Source: Bedellia somnulentella (lineage: Eukaryota; Arthropoda; Insecta; Lepidoptera; Bedelliidae). Taken from it: a DNA stretch of 64,000 bases. Under the pieces are notes generated by a model, which had not been told where the DNA came from, did no database searches, and worked only from the letters and a program-made list of their open reading frames with translations. The position numbers were made by a program, and so were the translations under genes. Position 1 is the stretch's first letter; every line of letters starts with the position of its first letter. This document shows, piece by piece, positions 1 through 11,618 of this stretch. Location: positions 8,278,873 through 8,342,872 of the forward strand of contig OY755173.1 of NCBI GenBank assembly GCA_963576735.1, read 5' to 3'.

Positions 1-1078
1 TCATTTAATTATTTTTATTCATTGTACATACATTCATATCCTCTTTTAAATAAAAAAACAAAATGTTTCAACAGCAAATGTTTAATATATGTTTTCTAAT
101 TTTCCGTTATGCAAGTTACTATTTAATGAAATAAATTAAAAAAACAAACAGAGACACCAATTCCCAATGCTACTAGTTAATAAAATAACACCAACTATGG
201 TGTTAAATGTGAAACGTGAAAGTTAGAGAAATTCATTTGACTGGTCATTTTATTTAACGAGCCTGCTATATCGGCTGGCGAACTGCCCAACTGCTGTTTT
301 TACCATTATTTTTTGTATCCTTAACACTTTATGTTGAAATAAAACATAACAGAACACTTATACAGTATTTTTGAATAGCTCAGAAATACGAAAGATTTTT
401 TATAGACAACAGTCACTTTAATTGATGAATAACGCACTTTTACCAATATAAGTAGTTGCAAAACCAATAGGCATCAGAATCATATCATATTTTGGAGCTA
501 AATGTAAGACTCAGAGTATACGTAGGAAAACATAAGAAAAAATATAAGTTTTTCTAATAATTTCTTACGAGGCACAACATATGGAAACTAAAGTGGTAGG
601 TTTCAGTCGTAGCTCAAAGCTACCAGATTTATTCTGAGCTTCACAGTCATATAATTCATTGACTTAACTCTGGTATAGGCCAGGATTTACCATTTTTAGG
701 AAGTGAAAATTGCAATCATTGAAGAAGGACTAAATCTTTTATGTTTTTCAATACACTTTGTCCGTTTTTATTGCAACTTTTTGTCCAAATAATTACCAAG
801 ATCCCTCCATCAATCGCTCTTCAACATACTCATCATTTACACCGTGGGAATAAACGGCGTGGCAGAGGCCAATAATTATGAATATCCGTAACTTTTTTGT
901 CCCTAGGTGATTATATACCCACACCCACTTTTGCCCTGATAGTGCATTCATGTGAAAAAAAGCTGGTCTTTCGCACGATGAATACTTAAATACACTTACT
1001 CATGATAATATACAAACAAATTATGTGGGGTTTCCTATTATAGTTTCAAGACATTTCATTTAAAGACATATGAATTAC
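1..1078. other. AT-rich intergenic DNA, no gene seen
   Basis: No open frame with coding character, no RNA gene and no recognisable repeat was found here. The sequence is about two-thirds A+T with stop codons in every frame. Confidence 0.5.
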
Positions 1079-1436
1079 GACATGATAGTCCAGTGGGTAG
1101 AACACCCGCCCGAAAACAGAAGGGCGTGAGTTCCAATCCTGGGTCGGGCCTACACCAATTTGTCTTTTCTAAAGTCATATGTGTGGTTAATTTATCATGG
1201 TTGTTAACGGTGAGGGAAAACATCGTGAGGAAACCCACATGCCTGAGTTGTACTTAGTCATGTGACAGTGTATTCGTACAAAACGGCGATAGGCCTGCCC
1301 CTTATCACGTGAGTACACTGTCCATGCAAAACGTGGGTACCTTCTCTGGAAACTAGATGGCGCTGCCATGTGAGTTCAGAAGTATTGGTACCTCTGCCAA
1401 CCCCTTCGGGGATAAACGGCGTGAACGTTTATGAAC
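1079..1436 (+). mobile_element. SINE family B (tRNA-derived), full-length copy
   Basis: The 5' head resembles a tRNA, with an A-box-like stretch (TAGTCCAGTGGGTAG) and a B-box-like stretch (GAGTTCCAATCC). The body follows, and the copy ends CCCCTTCGGGGATAAACGG-CGTGAACGTTTATG. The same body recurs in this window, for example inverted at 6803-7142. The short open frames across it are not genes. Confidence 0.75.
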
Positions 1437-1871
1437 ATATGAATGAAGAAAATAATCTAAGAAGAAGGCGCAATTTGAACCCATAATATCCTTGCACTCG
1501 AGACAATGTTTTTGCCACTGCGCTACCAAGGTTGGCTCTAATATGTGTAACAAAGAGATTCATGTTATTAAACATATCGTTTTTGTATTTGTGGTTCAGT
1601 AAAATATAATATGAGAACTAAAATACACTTTAAAAGCATCCCTCTAAGTAAATGCTTGTTCAGTACACAATAATGGCTGCGAGCGTGGCTAAGTGGAATA
1701 TAGATCACTTGTTATATTTCAAGAGGAATCATCGGTGTGGGTAAAATCTTATGAAGTTATGACTGATATTCATCATAACAATTTTGCGACGATATACAAA
1801 TAGATATAAATAATTGTGGATGTTCATCATAATATATATAGTATATTTATATTATGATGAACATATTACAG

Positions 1872-1880
<9 letters not shown>
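1437..1880. other. intergenic, nothing recognised
   Basis: AT-rich sequence with no gene. A short inverted repeat around 1817-1865 (TTCATCATAATATA against TATATTATGATGAA) can form an AT hairpin. Confidence 0.4.
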
Positions 1881-1903
<23 letters not shown>

Positions 1904-2035
1904 AACTCTTTATTGCACATTACAAAATAAAAACAACAATTACAAAAAAGATCGGTATAAAAGCCAAAGTACAACTGGCGGTCTTATCACTAAGAGCGAT
2001 CTCTTCCAGACAACCCATTAATGGAAAGATTTGCT
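1881..2035 (-). mobile_element. LINE-type 3' tail with trinucleotide end
   Basis: Read on the minus strand, a body ending TGTGCAATAAAGAG runs into a simple (TTA)n tail. The internal text about GGCGGTCTTATC and GCGATCTCTTCCAGACAACC recurs at 62852-63010, where the tail is (TTCTA)n. A conserved 3' end with differing short tandem tails is typical of non-LTR retrotransposons. No coding part remains. Confidence 0.55.
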
Positions 2036-2502
2036 GGATTAAAAACATGTTCGGTAGATGTCCAATAAATTAAACTGATTTGCTTAAAAACTCAAAAATT
2101 ATTCATCAAACTATTATCTATCTATTTTAAGTATATAGTATAGTAACATATTATTGTTTTATTAAGATAGTCCGTGGCGTGACACATTATGGTTCTGGCT
2201 GAAAACCAGTTTTAAAGGCATATGCCTTTAAATAATGCTGAGCCAGAAGCCAATTCTTTGCCTTTGTGTGCTTTTATTGCTTTTACCACTAGTATTTTTA
2301 ATTTTGTCTTTTTTTTTGTTGTTATTTGTTTTCGATTATTTTACCACGTAATTTTAATATGGCTATAATAATTTGTGAATTGTTTGTATTTTGTCACAGT
2401 TGTGCCCTTAGGCAATGAATAAATACTATCTTTTTTTCTTTTATATGTATATATTTTAAGAGATATTTTAAAATAGTACTGTGTCTTTCCTCTAAAATGT
2501 AG

Positions 2503-2744
2503 TACATACATATACTCACGGTTATAAACCTCAAAAAGGAGAAGCCAGAGCTTCAGAGCTAGAAAACTCCTCAGACAAATTTGGATGTTGATATGGAACA
2601 AATTGTTAGAAATAAATTATCGTTGGTTATGGGTCTCCAACCGCATCACCCAAATGCCACTTAAAAAGCCCCATACCCTTAGTCACCTCTTTCGACACCT
2701 GTGGGAAGAAAGGAGTAGTGATATTCTTCGCCGGCACTACACGG
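2503..2744 (-). mobile_element. SINE family A copy
   Basis: One of more than a dozen copies of a roughly 245-bp repeat. On its own strand the family begins GCCGTGTAGTGYCGGCTTAG and ends GGGATTTATAGCCGTGAG followed by (TATG)n. Here it lies inverted, starting with the CATA tail and ending CGGCACTACACGG. Confidence 0.7.
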
Positions 2745-5146
2745 TTAAAATGTAATTACTCTTCAAAAAGATCAATGCTGTCAAAATTTCTTGAGTCAAT
2801 TTTCAAATTGCTATATTTAAAACAGCAACTCTATTTATTATAAGTAAATAACAGTCGGTTGTATTATGTATGACGGATTAAAAAATAATGATTGTAATTA
2901 AACTTTTTAGGGAATTTTAGTCCAATGGTTAAAATTCAAAACCCTATAACCATCGTGTCTGTCTGCATGTCGGTCTGTCCCTTTTAAAAAATAAATAATT
3001 AAGATTAGATATTCAAACAATTATAGATCAATAAAAATCGTGTATCACTTTCAGATATTGATCATTTCTAAATCAAAGTGGTAACATTTGTGATCATCTA
3101 GAGCAATCATAACTTGGACAAAAATAACGACATTAGGTTAAATCAATATGCTGAAACATGCTAAAATTAAATACACTTATCGCGTTATCTGATAAATAGA
3201 AAATTTTAAAATAAATTTAGTAATTCTTACAAAATAATGTTTTTCTCAAAACTTTGCTATTCCAAATAGTACAACTAAATCTAATGTTTTCCGCTCACGT
3301 ATATGCAGATAATTCTAATTTAATACCCAGTCAAGTTATCTCGGCACTCAAGCAAGTTACTTAACTCATTTGCGAGAGGTGATTGCGAAATATTATTATT
3401 GCTTGTAGCTTTAATACCCAACACTATTTTTAATTTCGTTATTTTCCGACTCTCTTTAGATAGCAAACCGTTGCATCGCACCAGGGTTATTACTTTTTAC
3501 AATTATTGTACAACAGGATTATTTTGCGAAACTTCGTATTAAATACATAACATAAAAGACTAATCAACTTTCTATTCAACTAATTATATTTCAGTATTTA
3601 AATAAGTTAATCAGATACGATTTTGTTGGTTAACATAATTTTGTTTCATCTTTAGAAAGAAAATAAAGGAACAAACAAAAGTATCCATCTGTTGCCCCAA
3701 AAAAGATAATAAAAAAAACTTCAAGAAGTACTGCATGCTGTGTTTGTTGTTAAATCACTATATAAACAGTAATCGTTATTAACAGCATTAATTATGACCT
3801 TGTTTTAGTGGTTAAGTTATTTTCGGTGGTGGTGGAAATTTCAATATTATTTAAGCTTATTATTGTATAAATTTACTCTAATGTTCTAAAGAGAATAATG
3901 TTTATAACTTTATATGTTTATTAAATAATATTCGAATATGTAAATCAATACTTGGATAATGAGTATTGCCATATTAGAAAGCTTTTTCACAGTCAAATAT
4001 ACCTAACTAAATTATTAAAATTTTATATTGTTGAACATTTCAGAATTGCTATCAAAAATCATATTTTCTTTTGGATGAGTAATTTTTATTTTTCAACATG
4101 GCATCTAACGGCTATCGTTTGTTTTTAACTATCGTGTATTCCGTGTTACTTTTACAGTTAAAACAGACAATTTTACTATGCCTCCCGAGCAAACTTCCAT
4201 CATTCAATTGAGGCTACAAATCATTTAAAAGAAAAATACACAAATGTTTCTAAAAAATAAAGTCAAAATTGTTTAATGTACTTTATTACATTAACAATTT
4301 TTATAGTTTACAGAGCCTGAAAATCACCGGATAAGAAATATATTATACAGATAATATATATAAATAACGTATTTAGTTAGTACTGAAACCATTTAAAATA
4401 AATATATAGGTATATTAAATATATATACTAAAATCAACTATCACTTAATGAATATGACCCAAAGTAAAATTGAAATTCAAATTGCCAATTTTATTCAAAG
4501 CCAAACCAACTTCAAAGTGTTGATGTTACCGTTTCAACCGAGGAACAAGCTAGGTAATTTCATATAAAATCTAATAAAAACTGCGGAAGTTCGTTTCAAG
4601 TCTAGAATAGCACGGATAGCCTGTACATCCGGTAAAGGGGCAGGTCAAGGTCAGGGCTTCGGATCGATCGAGCAAACCGCGTCCCGCCCGCCTGTGCTAC
4701 GCCGCCCGCTGAGCTTCGAAATGCTACGATACTATCATAAGCGCTACGAAATCAACAAATTTATAAATGCATCGGCATTGATTTTAAATCATACACCTTT
4801 AAATATCTTCTGAATTTATTTGTATCAGTACAAAAACAGATTACAATACAAGGATCGAGGGTAGTGGCCTAATTTAACTAGATATTTATGGATAGTTTTG
4901 ACTTTTTCTTTCACAATATGTTGCAGTGAACTATTGACATTTAATATCAGAGCCCCATATTTTAACGCAAAAAAATATTTAAAAAACTTATTTCATTACG
5001 AGTAGATCTTTCATAGTAATAACCAACATTTTACAATCTTTTCCCCATTCCAATATCAAATGTGGCTTAATATTACCTAATTCTGAAACTCGGCGGCGTT
5101 CTTTAAAATAAATCTCCGCTTTATTAGGGTTATATTAATGTTATTC
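2745..5146. other. AT-rich intergenic DNA with a GC-rich patch
   Basis: No gene is supported in these 2.4 kb. The only compositional break is about 4600-4730, a GC-rich patch with GGATCGATCGAG and CCCGCCCGCC that has no open frame or repeat partner in the window. Confidence 0.4.
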
Positions 5147-5265
5147 TGTGTAGTGTCGGCTTAGAATATCACTACCCCATTTTTACCTAAGGGGGTTCGT
5201 AAGAGGCGGTCAAGGTTATTGGGGCTTTTTAAGAGATTGTTGGGCAGTTAGACACTGCTTGCTTG
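5147..5265 (+). mobile_element. SINE family A, 5' fragment
   Basis: Only the first half of the family is present: GTGTAGTGTCGGCTTAGAAT, then the ACTACCCC, TAAGAGGCGG and GGGGCTTTTTAAGAGATT blocks in order. The 3' half and tail are missing. Confidence 0.6.
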
Positions 5266-5598
5266 CACCGGCGGAAAATTAGGGGGTGAGGTGCTATTCT
5301 AAGCTAAGTTATTCTATTTTACACAGTCTATCAAACTAATTCACTCAAAAGCATTACCCTTAGCATTCTTTCATGTACACATTGTACATACATGGGAATA
5401 TAAGGAAAGTAGGTTAGGTTTACTGTACTCGTCATGTATCTCATTTCCTGAATATGTCTGAGGCAAATAACTCTTGTTTCTGAGCGAAATGTTGCCGAGT
5501 TTTATCCAATTAGATTGTTTTGTTCCTACAAATATGCAAAAATAGGATATTAATGTCACAGGTTTGAAAACTTAAGAATGCTCTCAGAAATAACTCAA

Positions 5599-5843
5599 CA
5601 TACATACATACATATGCTCACGGCTATATATCCCTAGAAGGGGTAACCAGAGCTAAGGAATTATAAATTCCTCAGCCACTTTTGGAAGTTGAGTGGGGTA
5701 AAGATGGTAAGAATAAAGGTTTTTGGTGATGGGTCTCCAACCGCATCGCCCAAAAATCCAATAAAAAGCCCCAATACCCTTAGTCGCCTCTTATGACACC
5801 CGTGGGTAGAAAGGTACGTCATTCTAGGCCGGCACTACACGGC
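5599..5843 (-). mobile_element. SINE family A copy
   Basis: A full-length inverted copy with a CATACATACATACATA tail at its left end, the internal block GGGTCTCCAACCGCATCGCC, and the family start seen as CCGGCACTACACGGC at its right end. Confidence 0.75.
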
Positions 5844-5884
5844 AAAAACTCAAATGAATTGTAAATCAATTTTCATTTCAAATA

Positions 5885-6120
5885 AATGGGTTGGCAGAGT
5901 AACTAACACTTCTGAACATCACGTGATAGGGGCCAGGCCTATCGCCTTTTTAGTAAAACTCAGCCATCTTCACGATTTTTTCACTCACCCTTAATAACCA
6001 TGATAAATTATACACACATACATCTTTACAAAAAAACAGATTGGTGTAGGCCGGGCCCGGCATTTGAACCCTCATTGTCAGAACGACAAGTGGTTTATTA
6101 CTTACTGAGCTATCATGGTC
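5885..6120 (-). mobile_element. SINE family B, diverged copy
   Basis: Inverted and internally shortened. The blocks CACGTGATAGGGGCCAGGCC, AACCATGATAAATTA and GATTGGTGTAGGCC match family B in the expected reverse order. It ends with the tRNA-like head, seen as TGAGCTATCATGGTC. Confidence 0.6.
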
Positions 6121-6407
6121 TTAAATAATAAGAAGTGCTGTCACTTCACGTTATAGTTTTATTGAGTGACAATATGTAAGAACAAAATTGTTATACTAAT
6201 ATATTTTTTTACTGAACCTAAAATTATGATAACTCGGAAATGTCAATCAATTCCAGAAAGTTTAGACTTACCATTTTCACGATACTTTTAATATTTAATT
6301 AAATTGAAATGTATTATTGTATCTATCACATCTACCTTACAGAACTGCTTTATTATCAAACACCCCAAGACACTGTCCAAGCAAAACATGGGTACTCTGA
6401 ACACCAG

Positions 6408-6547
6408 CCCGGCTAGCACGAGCGCTATTATATCGACACGATAACGGTTAGAATGAGATGGCAGTATACGATACTAAGTAAGTGCGTAAGAGATGGCTGC
6501 TTTATCCCACGCGATAACTAGTTTAAACAACGCTCGTACTAGCCGAG
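6408..6547. mobile_element. 140-bp MITE, first of a tandem pair
   Basis: Terminal inverted repeats CCCGGCTAGCACGAGCG and CGCTCGTACTAGCCGAG. It is flanked by CAG on both sides (6405-6407 and 6548-6550), a 3-bp target duplication. CAG fits the CWG preference known for PIF/Harbinger-type elements, though there is no transposase to confirm this. Confidence 0.75.
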
Positions 6548-6550
6548 CAG

Positions 6551-6690
6551 CCCGGCTAGCACGAGCGCTATTATATCGACACGATAACGGTTAGAATGAG
6601 ATGGCAGAATACGATACTAAGTAAGTGCGTAAGAGATGGCTGCTTTATCCCACGCGATAACTAGTTTAAACACCGCTCGTGCTAGCCGGG
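6551..6690. mobile_element. 140-bp MITE, second of a tandem pair
   Basis: The same length as its left neighbour and nearly identical, with a few base differences. Its ends CCCGGCTAGCACGAGCG and CGCTCGTGCTAGCCGGG are perfect inverted repeats. It is bounded by CAG at 6548-6550, shared with the first copy, and at 6691-6693. Confidence 0.75.
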
Positions 6691-6802
6691 CAGGTGACAA
6701 TGTCATATACGGCAACACAAAGGAGATATTCAGCGTGAACGTTTGAGCTGAGTTGAGTTGACCTCCTAGAAGTATTTAACTAGGTAAGCAGTAAATAAAT
6801 CA

Positions 6803-7142
6803 TAAACATAACATAAACATAAACGTTCACGCCGTTTATCCCCGAAGGGGTTGGCAGAGGTACCAATACTCCTGAACTCACATGGCAAGCGCCATCTAGT
6901 TTCCAGAGAAGGTACCCACGTTTTGCTAAGACAGTGTACTCACGTGATAGGGGGCAGGCCTATCGCCGTTTTGTACGAATACACTGTCACATGACTAAGT
7001 ACAACTCAGCCATGTGGGTTTCCTCACGATGTTTTCCCTCACCGTTAGCAACCATGATAAATTAACCACACGTATGTCTTTAGAAAAGACAAATTGGTGT
7101 AGGCCCGTCCCAGGATTGGAACTCACGCCCTTCTGTTTTCCG
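6803..7142 (-). mobile_element. SINE family B, near full-length inverted copy
   Basis: Starts at the left with the 3' end (CGTTCACGCCG, then CCCCGAAGGGG) and ends at the right within the tRNA-like head (GGATTGGAACTCACGCCC). It closely matches the inverted text of 1079-1436. Confidence 0.75.
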
Positions 7143-7379
7143 GTAAATAAATCATATTATATCATATCATAGTTATGTATTTCCTTGTCATGTCAAGATT
7201 AATTGCCACATCACTTGACAATATCGTGCATAATGCATATTGAATAATATGATGTATTACACATCATTTGCGAATTGAGATTTTTGTACGCTTACTAACC
7301 AAAAGCCCCAAAATTCGAGTAGCGATTATGAAAACTTGTATACTTCACTATTTACCTCGTTTTACAACTCAGAATAAAA

Positions 7380-7790
7380 GATACTCGGACGGAATAAAAA
7401 AACGGAACACTTATAGCATCACTTTGTTCTCCGTTTGTCCGTCCGTCTGTCAAGACCGTTTTCTCAGGAACGCGTGGAGCCATCATACTGTTTTCTATAC
7501 TATACTCAGGTCTACTGTCCCTGGAAGCTGTAAGAAAATCAGACTCCTAAGTCAACGCAATAAAAAGATACAGCCATTTCGGCCGCAAATTTTCGAAACT
7601 TGCACGGGAATCTAAGCCTACAGGGTACATCCCGTGAACTTGATCCCGGAATCTTGAAATTTAGTACGAAGTAACGTCTAATAGTTACAGATAAACGAAA
7701 AAATACGAAAACCGTATTTTTTTTGTTATATAACTGTACGGAACCCTCGGCACGCGAGACCAGCTCGCACTTGACCGGTTTTTTTTAATA
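7380..7790 (+). mobile_element. interspersed repeat ending CGCACTTGACCGG + T run
   Basis: Contains CCGTTTGTCCGTCCGTCTGT, later GGAACCCTCGGCACGCGAG, and ends CTCGCACTTGACCGG followed by a T run. This ending is, to my knowledge, common in moth and butterfly genomes as a dispersed repeat; I cannot name the superfamily. The 115-codon open frame at 7268-7615 runs across it and is probably chance. Confidence 0.5.
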
Positions 7791-7841
7791 AGCCAAAACT
7801 TAAATATTTATTTCTTTAACTCAAAAATATAAAACTAAAAT

Positions 7842-7995
7842 TAATGAAGAATAAAAGAGCATGTAAGATTAATGGATGTAAACGAAAGTAGAGAGGTTTG
7901 CCAGGATCGTACGAAATGGTGATCGATTGTCTCTGCCTACCCCAATGAGAATTAACGGCGTGATTAAATGTATGTAGTGTAATGTATGTAAACAA
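7842..7995 (+). mobile_element. RTE-type LINE, 3' end only
   Basis: The text reads as the C-terminal tail of an RTE-type reverse transcriptase, clearest in the copies at 11668 and 60528 (residues DRTKWRSIVSAYPN). It then has a 3' UTR CCCCAATGAGAATTAACGGC-GTGA and a TATG-like tail. The copy is 5'-truncated and carries no functional protein. Confidence 0.6.
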
Positions 7996-9944
7996 CATAC
8001 ATTATCTCAAAAAGACATCTTATAATTTAAATGAATTATTTATATTGTCTTAAGGCTTTTTAAATTAATACGATATACTCATTATCAAAAATATGATCGC
8101 ATATTACTTGTATCTCATAGGAAAAATAGTTAGAGAGATTGGATTAGATTACTTTAGGAGTTGTTGATGGTGATTTAAAAAATCTGAAGAATCAAATTAA
8201 CCATTACTTCGTGATCACGTTAACCAAAATGTAATAAAGAATCATTTGCTAAAAGTTTAGATGAAAAATTATTTGTCCTTTTCAATCTCATAAAAGTCAG
8301 CCATATAATATCTGGCGCTGCGCAATTAAATTTAAAATTGGACTAACATTTCCACGTTTGTGTGTAACCTCGTAATGGCTGTGGTTTTAATTGAAATAAT
8401 AAATTAGACCAAGATGAGAGATAGTTAAGCATGTGTCAAAAACAAAACAGATATCGAATAAAATGTGGCACAGTTGAGACTAAACGATAAAAACATTCAA
8501 ATAGGTTGCCAAAAAACGTTTATTAAGGTTAAAGTTTAGTAAACTATTTTTTTAATTTTCCTGTGTTTTCAGTTTCAGTAATAAAGTTTGCATACCGATG
8601 TAAACAGATTTTATAACATGCCATTTATAGTAATGTGTAGTAATAGCTATAAAGCCTTGAATGTGGCTTAATACCAAGGTGAACCTTCGAATTTTAACGG
8701 TCATGGTCGCAATACTCTGACCTTTTCAAGTGCTTTTAAGCTAGAAGCGTCCGCTTGCCGCGGCTGTTGGAACTAGAATAGCGCTGGGGGTGCTTGAAGA
8801 TGGAGGGTGGGGTATGTTTACCTTCCTAACCCCACCTCAGGCTTTGCCAGCTGAGCAACAGTCCGCTATATTTAGGTTGCTGTAAATACTCGTGCAAGTA
8901 CCAACCCCACTAGGCTCGCAGGCTGGTGTGAGGTACATGCTATACCAGAGCTCCATGTGCTGTGAAAAGTTGAAAGTTCACCGTCGCCTGCCGCGTTGCT
9001 TCCATTTTCTTTATTTAAATTCTATTGTAACTTGTTCTTCAATATGTTAACTTAGTTTTTGTAGCAACATTGTTGTTGGATTCTGTGAAGAAACAACTTT
9101 TGTCATGTCATATAAGGATGATGGGAGAATTGTTTGTCAAATAGTATTTACTTTTAGTTACATGTTCAATGCGACGCACAAGTTGAGTTTCAATATTGAA
9201 AACTGCTGTTTAATGTGTCAGTATTTCTCATGTTATTTTATATGTTGTACTCGTATCATACCATACCAAACACAATTTATAAAGATCATAGAATTCCCAC
9301 TTAAATAATATTTATCTTAAGAATTTATTTCGGAAACTTATTGCCTCAAAATTAAAAGGTGGATGTTGATAATAAACTGCTTCCAGTATAAGGACAAAAT
9401 AAAAATAAATTGATCAAGTGCCCACTGGCCCATGAAGGGTTTCGTTGCAGATAATTTAAGTAAGCGAAGCGATACAGGAATAATATTCTGTTTATTTTTT
9501 TGCCGGAACCAAAAAGCAAACTTTAATTGGTTTTTGATAGTGTTTGTATGAAATACAAAGTTACATTTACAGTGGATAAAATGTGATATATCTCAAAAAT
9601 TGTTAAATGTTATATATCTGGTTCAAACAATTTTTTTTTGTTAGTTTTAATGAGATAGCGCAGGTAGATACTTGGTTGCAAATATCTATAATTAAATGCT
9701 TTTGAATTTGAACTTGGCAGGTTTTTTGCTGTAAGTAACATTTGATTAATTTTGTAAGTAGAATCATTATTTATATAATTAAATAAACAGTACCGTAAGT
9801 AACACTTAATTGTAATAAAATGTATTATTTATATAATTTACTTACCCTCTTACGCCAACCGCAAAGAGAAATAGGTTGGTGCTATTCGAATCTGTTACCT
9901 CACAGCAACATAACTAACTTTAAAAACATCTAAATATCTCATAA
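7996..9944. other. intergenic, no gene
   Basis: AT-rich with no coding pattern. A G+C-richer patch at about 8740-8990 (GCTTTGCCAGCTGAGCAACA and neighbours) has no long open frame and no partner elsewhere in the window. Confidence 0.4.
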
Positions 9945-10087
9945 ATCTATACTTATAATAAATCTGTAGAGAGGTCAATTCTGTACATTAAATATATTTT
10001 CAAAATAACTATCAGGGGGTGATTAGTGATCGATACTGATGCCAAAAATGCAATCAGTAAAATTTTTGTCTGTCTGTCTGTCTGTCC

Positions 10088-10130
<43 letters not shown>

Positions 10131-10921
10131 GGTTTGTATGTTCCTTATGGAAACAAAAACTACTCGACGGATTTTAACGAAACTTGGTAGAATTATTCTT
10201 CATACTCCTGGGCAGGTTATAGTGTACTTTTCAGCAGAGTAGTGAAGGGGAATTTTGGGAAATTTTGGGAAAACGGGGGAAGTTACTCCATTTTTTCAGC
10301 TTCCGTCGCGTGTGCAGCCTTAGTGGTTATTAATACATAGAAATCATGTATGACGGAAATATTGTACATAAAATTTTCTAAAAAATATCCTTCTGCAGCA
10401 TATGTCTATCTTTTATGGTTGACTCATAATAACACGTGTAATTCCTGATAGCTTAGCAGTTCGGAGCATTCTGATTATATTTGTTTACTTTTACGTTTAT
10501 AGTTCTCTCACTCATCTCTCATTTAAAAAAGTTTACATTATTACCTATTCAATAAAAAAAGAATCATAGAAATCGGTATAGAATAACCAAACTTATACAT
10601 GAAATAAGCTATCGCGCCCTGTCGTCGCACGTGAATGCTATAAGGATAATTATTTAGTAATGGTTGCGCGCGCAAAAGATAGCCGGGAGTATACATATAC
10701 TCCCTGTATGTATGCAAAGTTTGTAACTCTGATTGTTTGTTTGCATGGTTTTATTTTCGGAGATACTGTACCGTTCATTAAAGCGCTTTCACAATCAAGC
10801 TACACTATTTAGGAATGCTATAAATTGCACTAAATTTCACAAAGGTTGAGCAGTGATTGAAGAAACCTCAGATATTTTTAAAACTACGCTACCCGTGCGA
10901 AGCTGGGCCCGATCCACTAGT
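9945..10921 (+). mobile_element. non-autonomous Helitron-like element, copy 1
   Basis: Begins near TATACTTATAATAAATCTGT and ends CCCGTGCGAAGCTGGGC-CCGATCCACTAGT, the GCGAAGC hairpin type of end seen in lepidopteran Helitrons. A second copy lies inverted at 54903-55870 and matches over most of its length. Internally it carries a (TGTC)n run and the text GAAACAAAAACTACTCGACG. The open frame at 10039-10242 is an artefact of the tetranucleotide run. Confidence 0.65.
10064..10130 (+). repeat. (TGTC)n microsatellite
   Basis: About sixteen TGTC units with one interruption, inside the Helitron-like element. The inverted copy at 55725-55755 has a shorter (GACA)n run, so the run length has drifted between copies. 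Confidence 0.9.
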
Positions 10922-11280
10922 ATTTGAATATTTTTGCCTTTTGCGCTACTAGCTCTCGCAACGTAGTTGAATTAAATTTCCACAAGTTTTCATTATCCGA
11001 GGTATACTATTACATTTTTTAATGACGTAGGCGACGCATAACGCTATAAATTTCCTGCATTTTCTGCCTTTGCCGCATGCTACCTGCTCTAATGTATTAA
11101 AACTACGCTCTTCTTTTAAAGCAGAACCATGAAATAATATGCATTTTCTAAATTATAGATATATTTTCGAACTTTGTGCTTTACAGGCTAAAACACAAAA
11201 GTTACGATAAATTACTCCCTCCGTACCTAATACTTTTAGCTCGTTAAGAGACAAATACCGAAACATTATAACAAAATAAA

Positions 11281-11286
11281 TTTATT
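11281..11286 (-). terminator. likely polyadenylation signal of the WD40 gene
   Basis: AATAAA on the minus strand, about 55 bases past the stop codon at 11340. It is the nearest canonical signal in the right orientation. Confidence 0.5.
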
Positions 11287-11339
11287 CATACAATACGATA
11301 AATATCAATAACAACACATTTTAAAATAAATAATAATAT

Positions 11340-11618
11340 CTAATTGGCGGTTACATCAGTTTCCTTTGTCCAAACCGGATCAACGACGGTGTCAAATTTT
11401 TTATATGTGGATTTCTCATGCTTAGGATCATGGAAGGTGGCAATATGAATAACTGCTTCTGTGCCTCCAAAGGCAATGCGTTCATTGTAGCTGGTCACTG
11501 CTAATATCGAGCCTTGACAGGGATACGAACAAGCGATATAGCGGTTATGCAAATTAATTACTTCCATACCCTCTGTTCCACTGCCTCCAACCAAAGCGTA
11601 TTTTCCTTTTCGATTGAA
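11340..11618 (-). CDS. WD40 gene, last coding exon
   Basis: Opens after acceptor TTATTTTCAG with FNRKGKYALVGGSG and ends VWTKETDVTAN before a stop. It encodes 92 residues that close the propeller, then a short polar tail. The join to the previous exon is at phase 0. Confidence 0.8.
   Translation of the reverse strand, partial: FNRKGKYALVGGSGTEGMEVINLHNRYIACSYPCQGSILAVTSYNERIAFGGTEAVIHIATFHDPKHEKSTYKKFDTVVDPVWTKETDVTAN

Larger units (their letters stand above)
6355..6750 (+). mobile_element. SINE family B 3' part split by a MITE pair
   Basis: The left piece (to 6407) and right piece (from 6691) rejoin as the family B text ACTCTGAACACCAG followed by GTGACA, which is continuous at 60155-60175. 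The interruption is the tandem MITE at 6408-6690. Confidence 0.65.

Noticed and set aside
7268..7615. 115-codon open frame
   Set aside because: It overlaps a dispersed repeat, starts in unrelated AT-rich sequence and has no recognisable domain.
10039..10242. 67-codon open frame
   Set aside because: It is mostly (SVCL)n read from the TGTC microsatellite inside a Helitron-like element.
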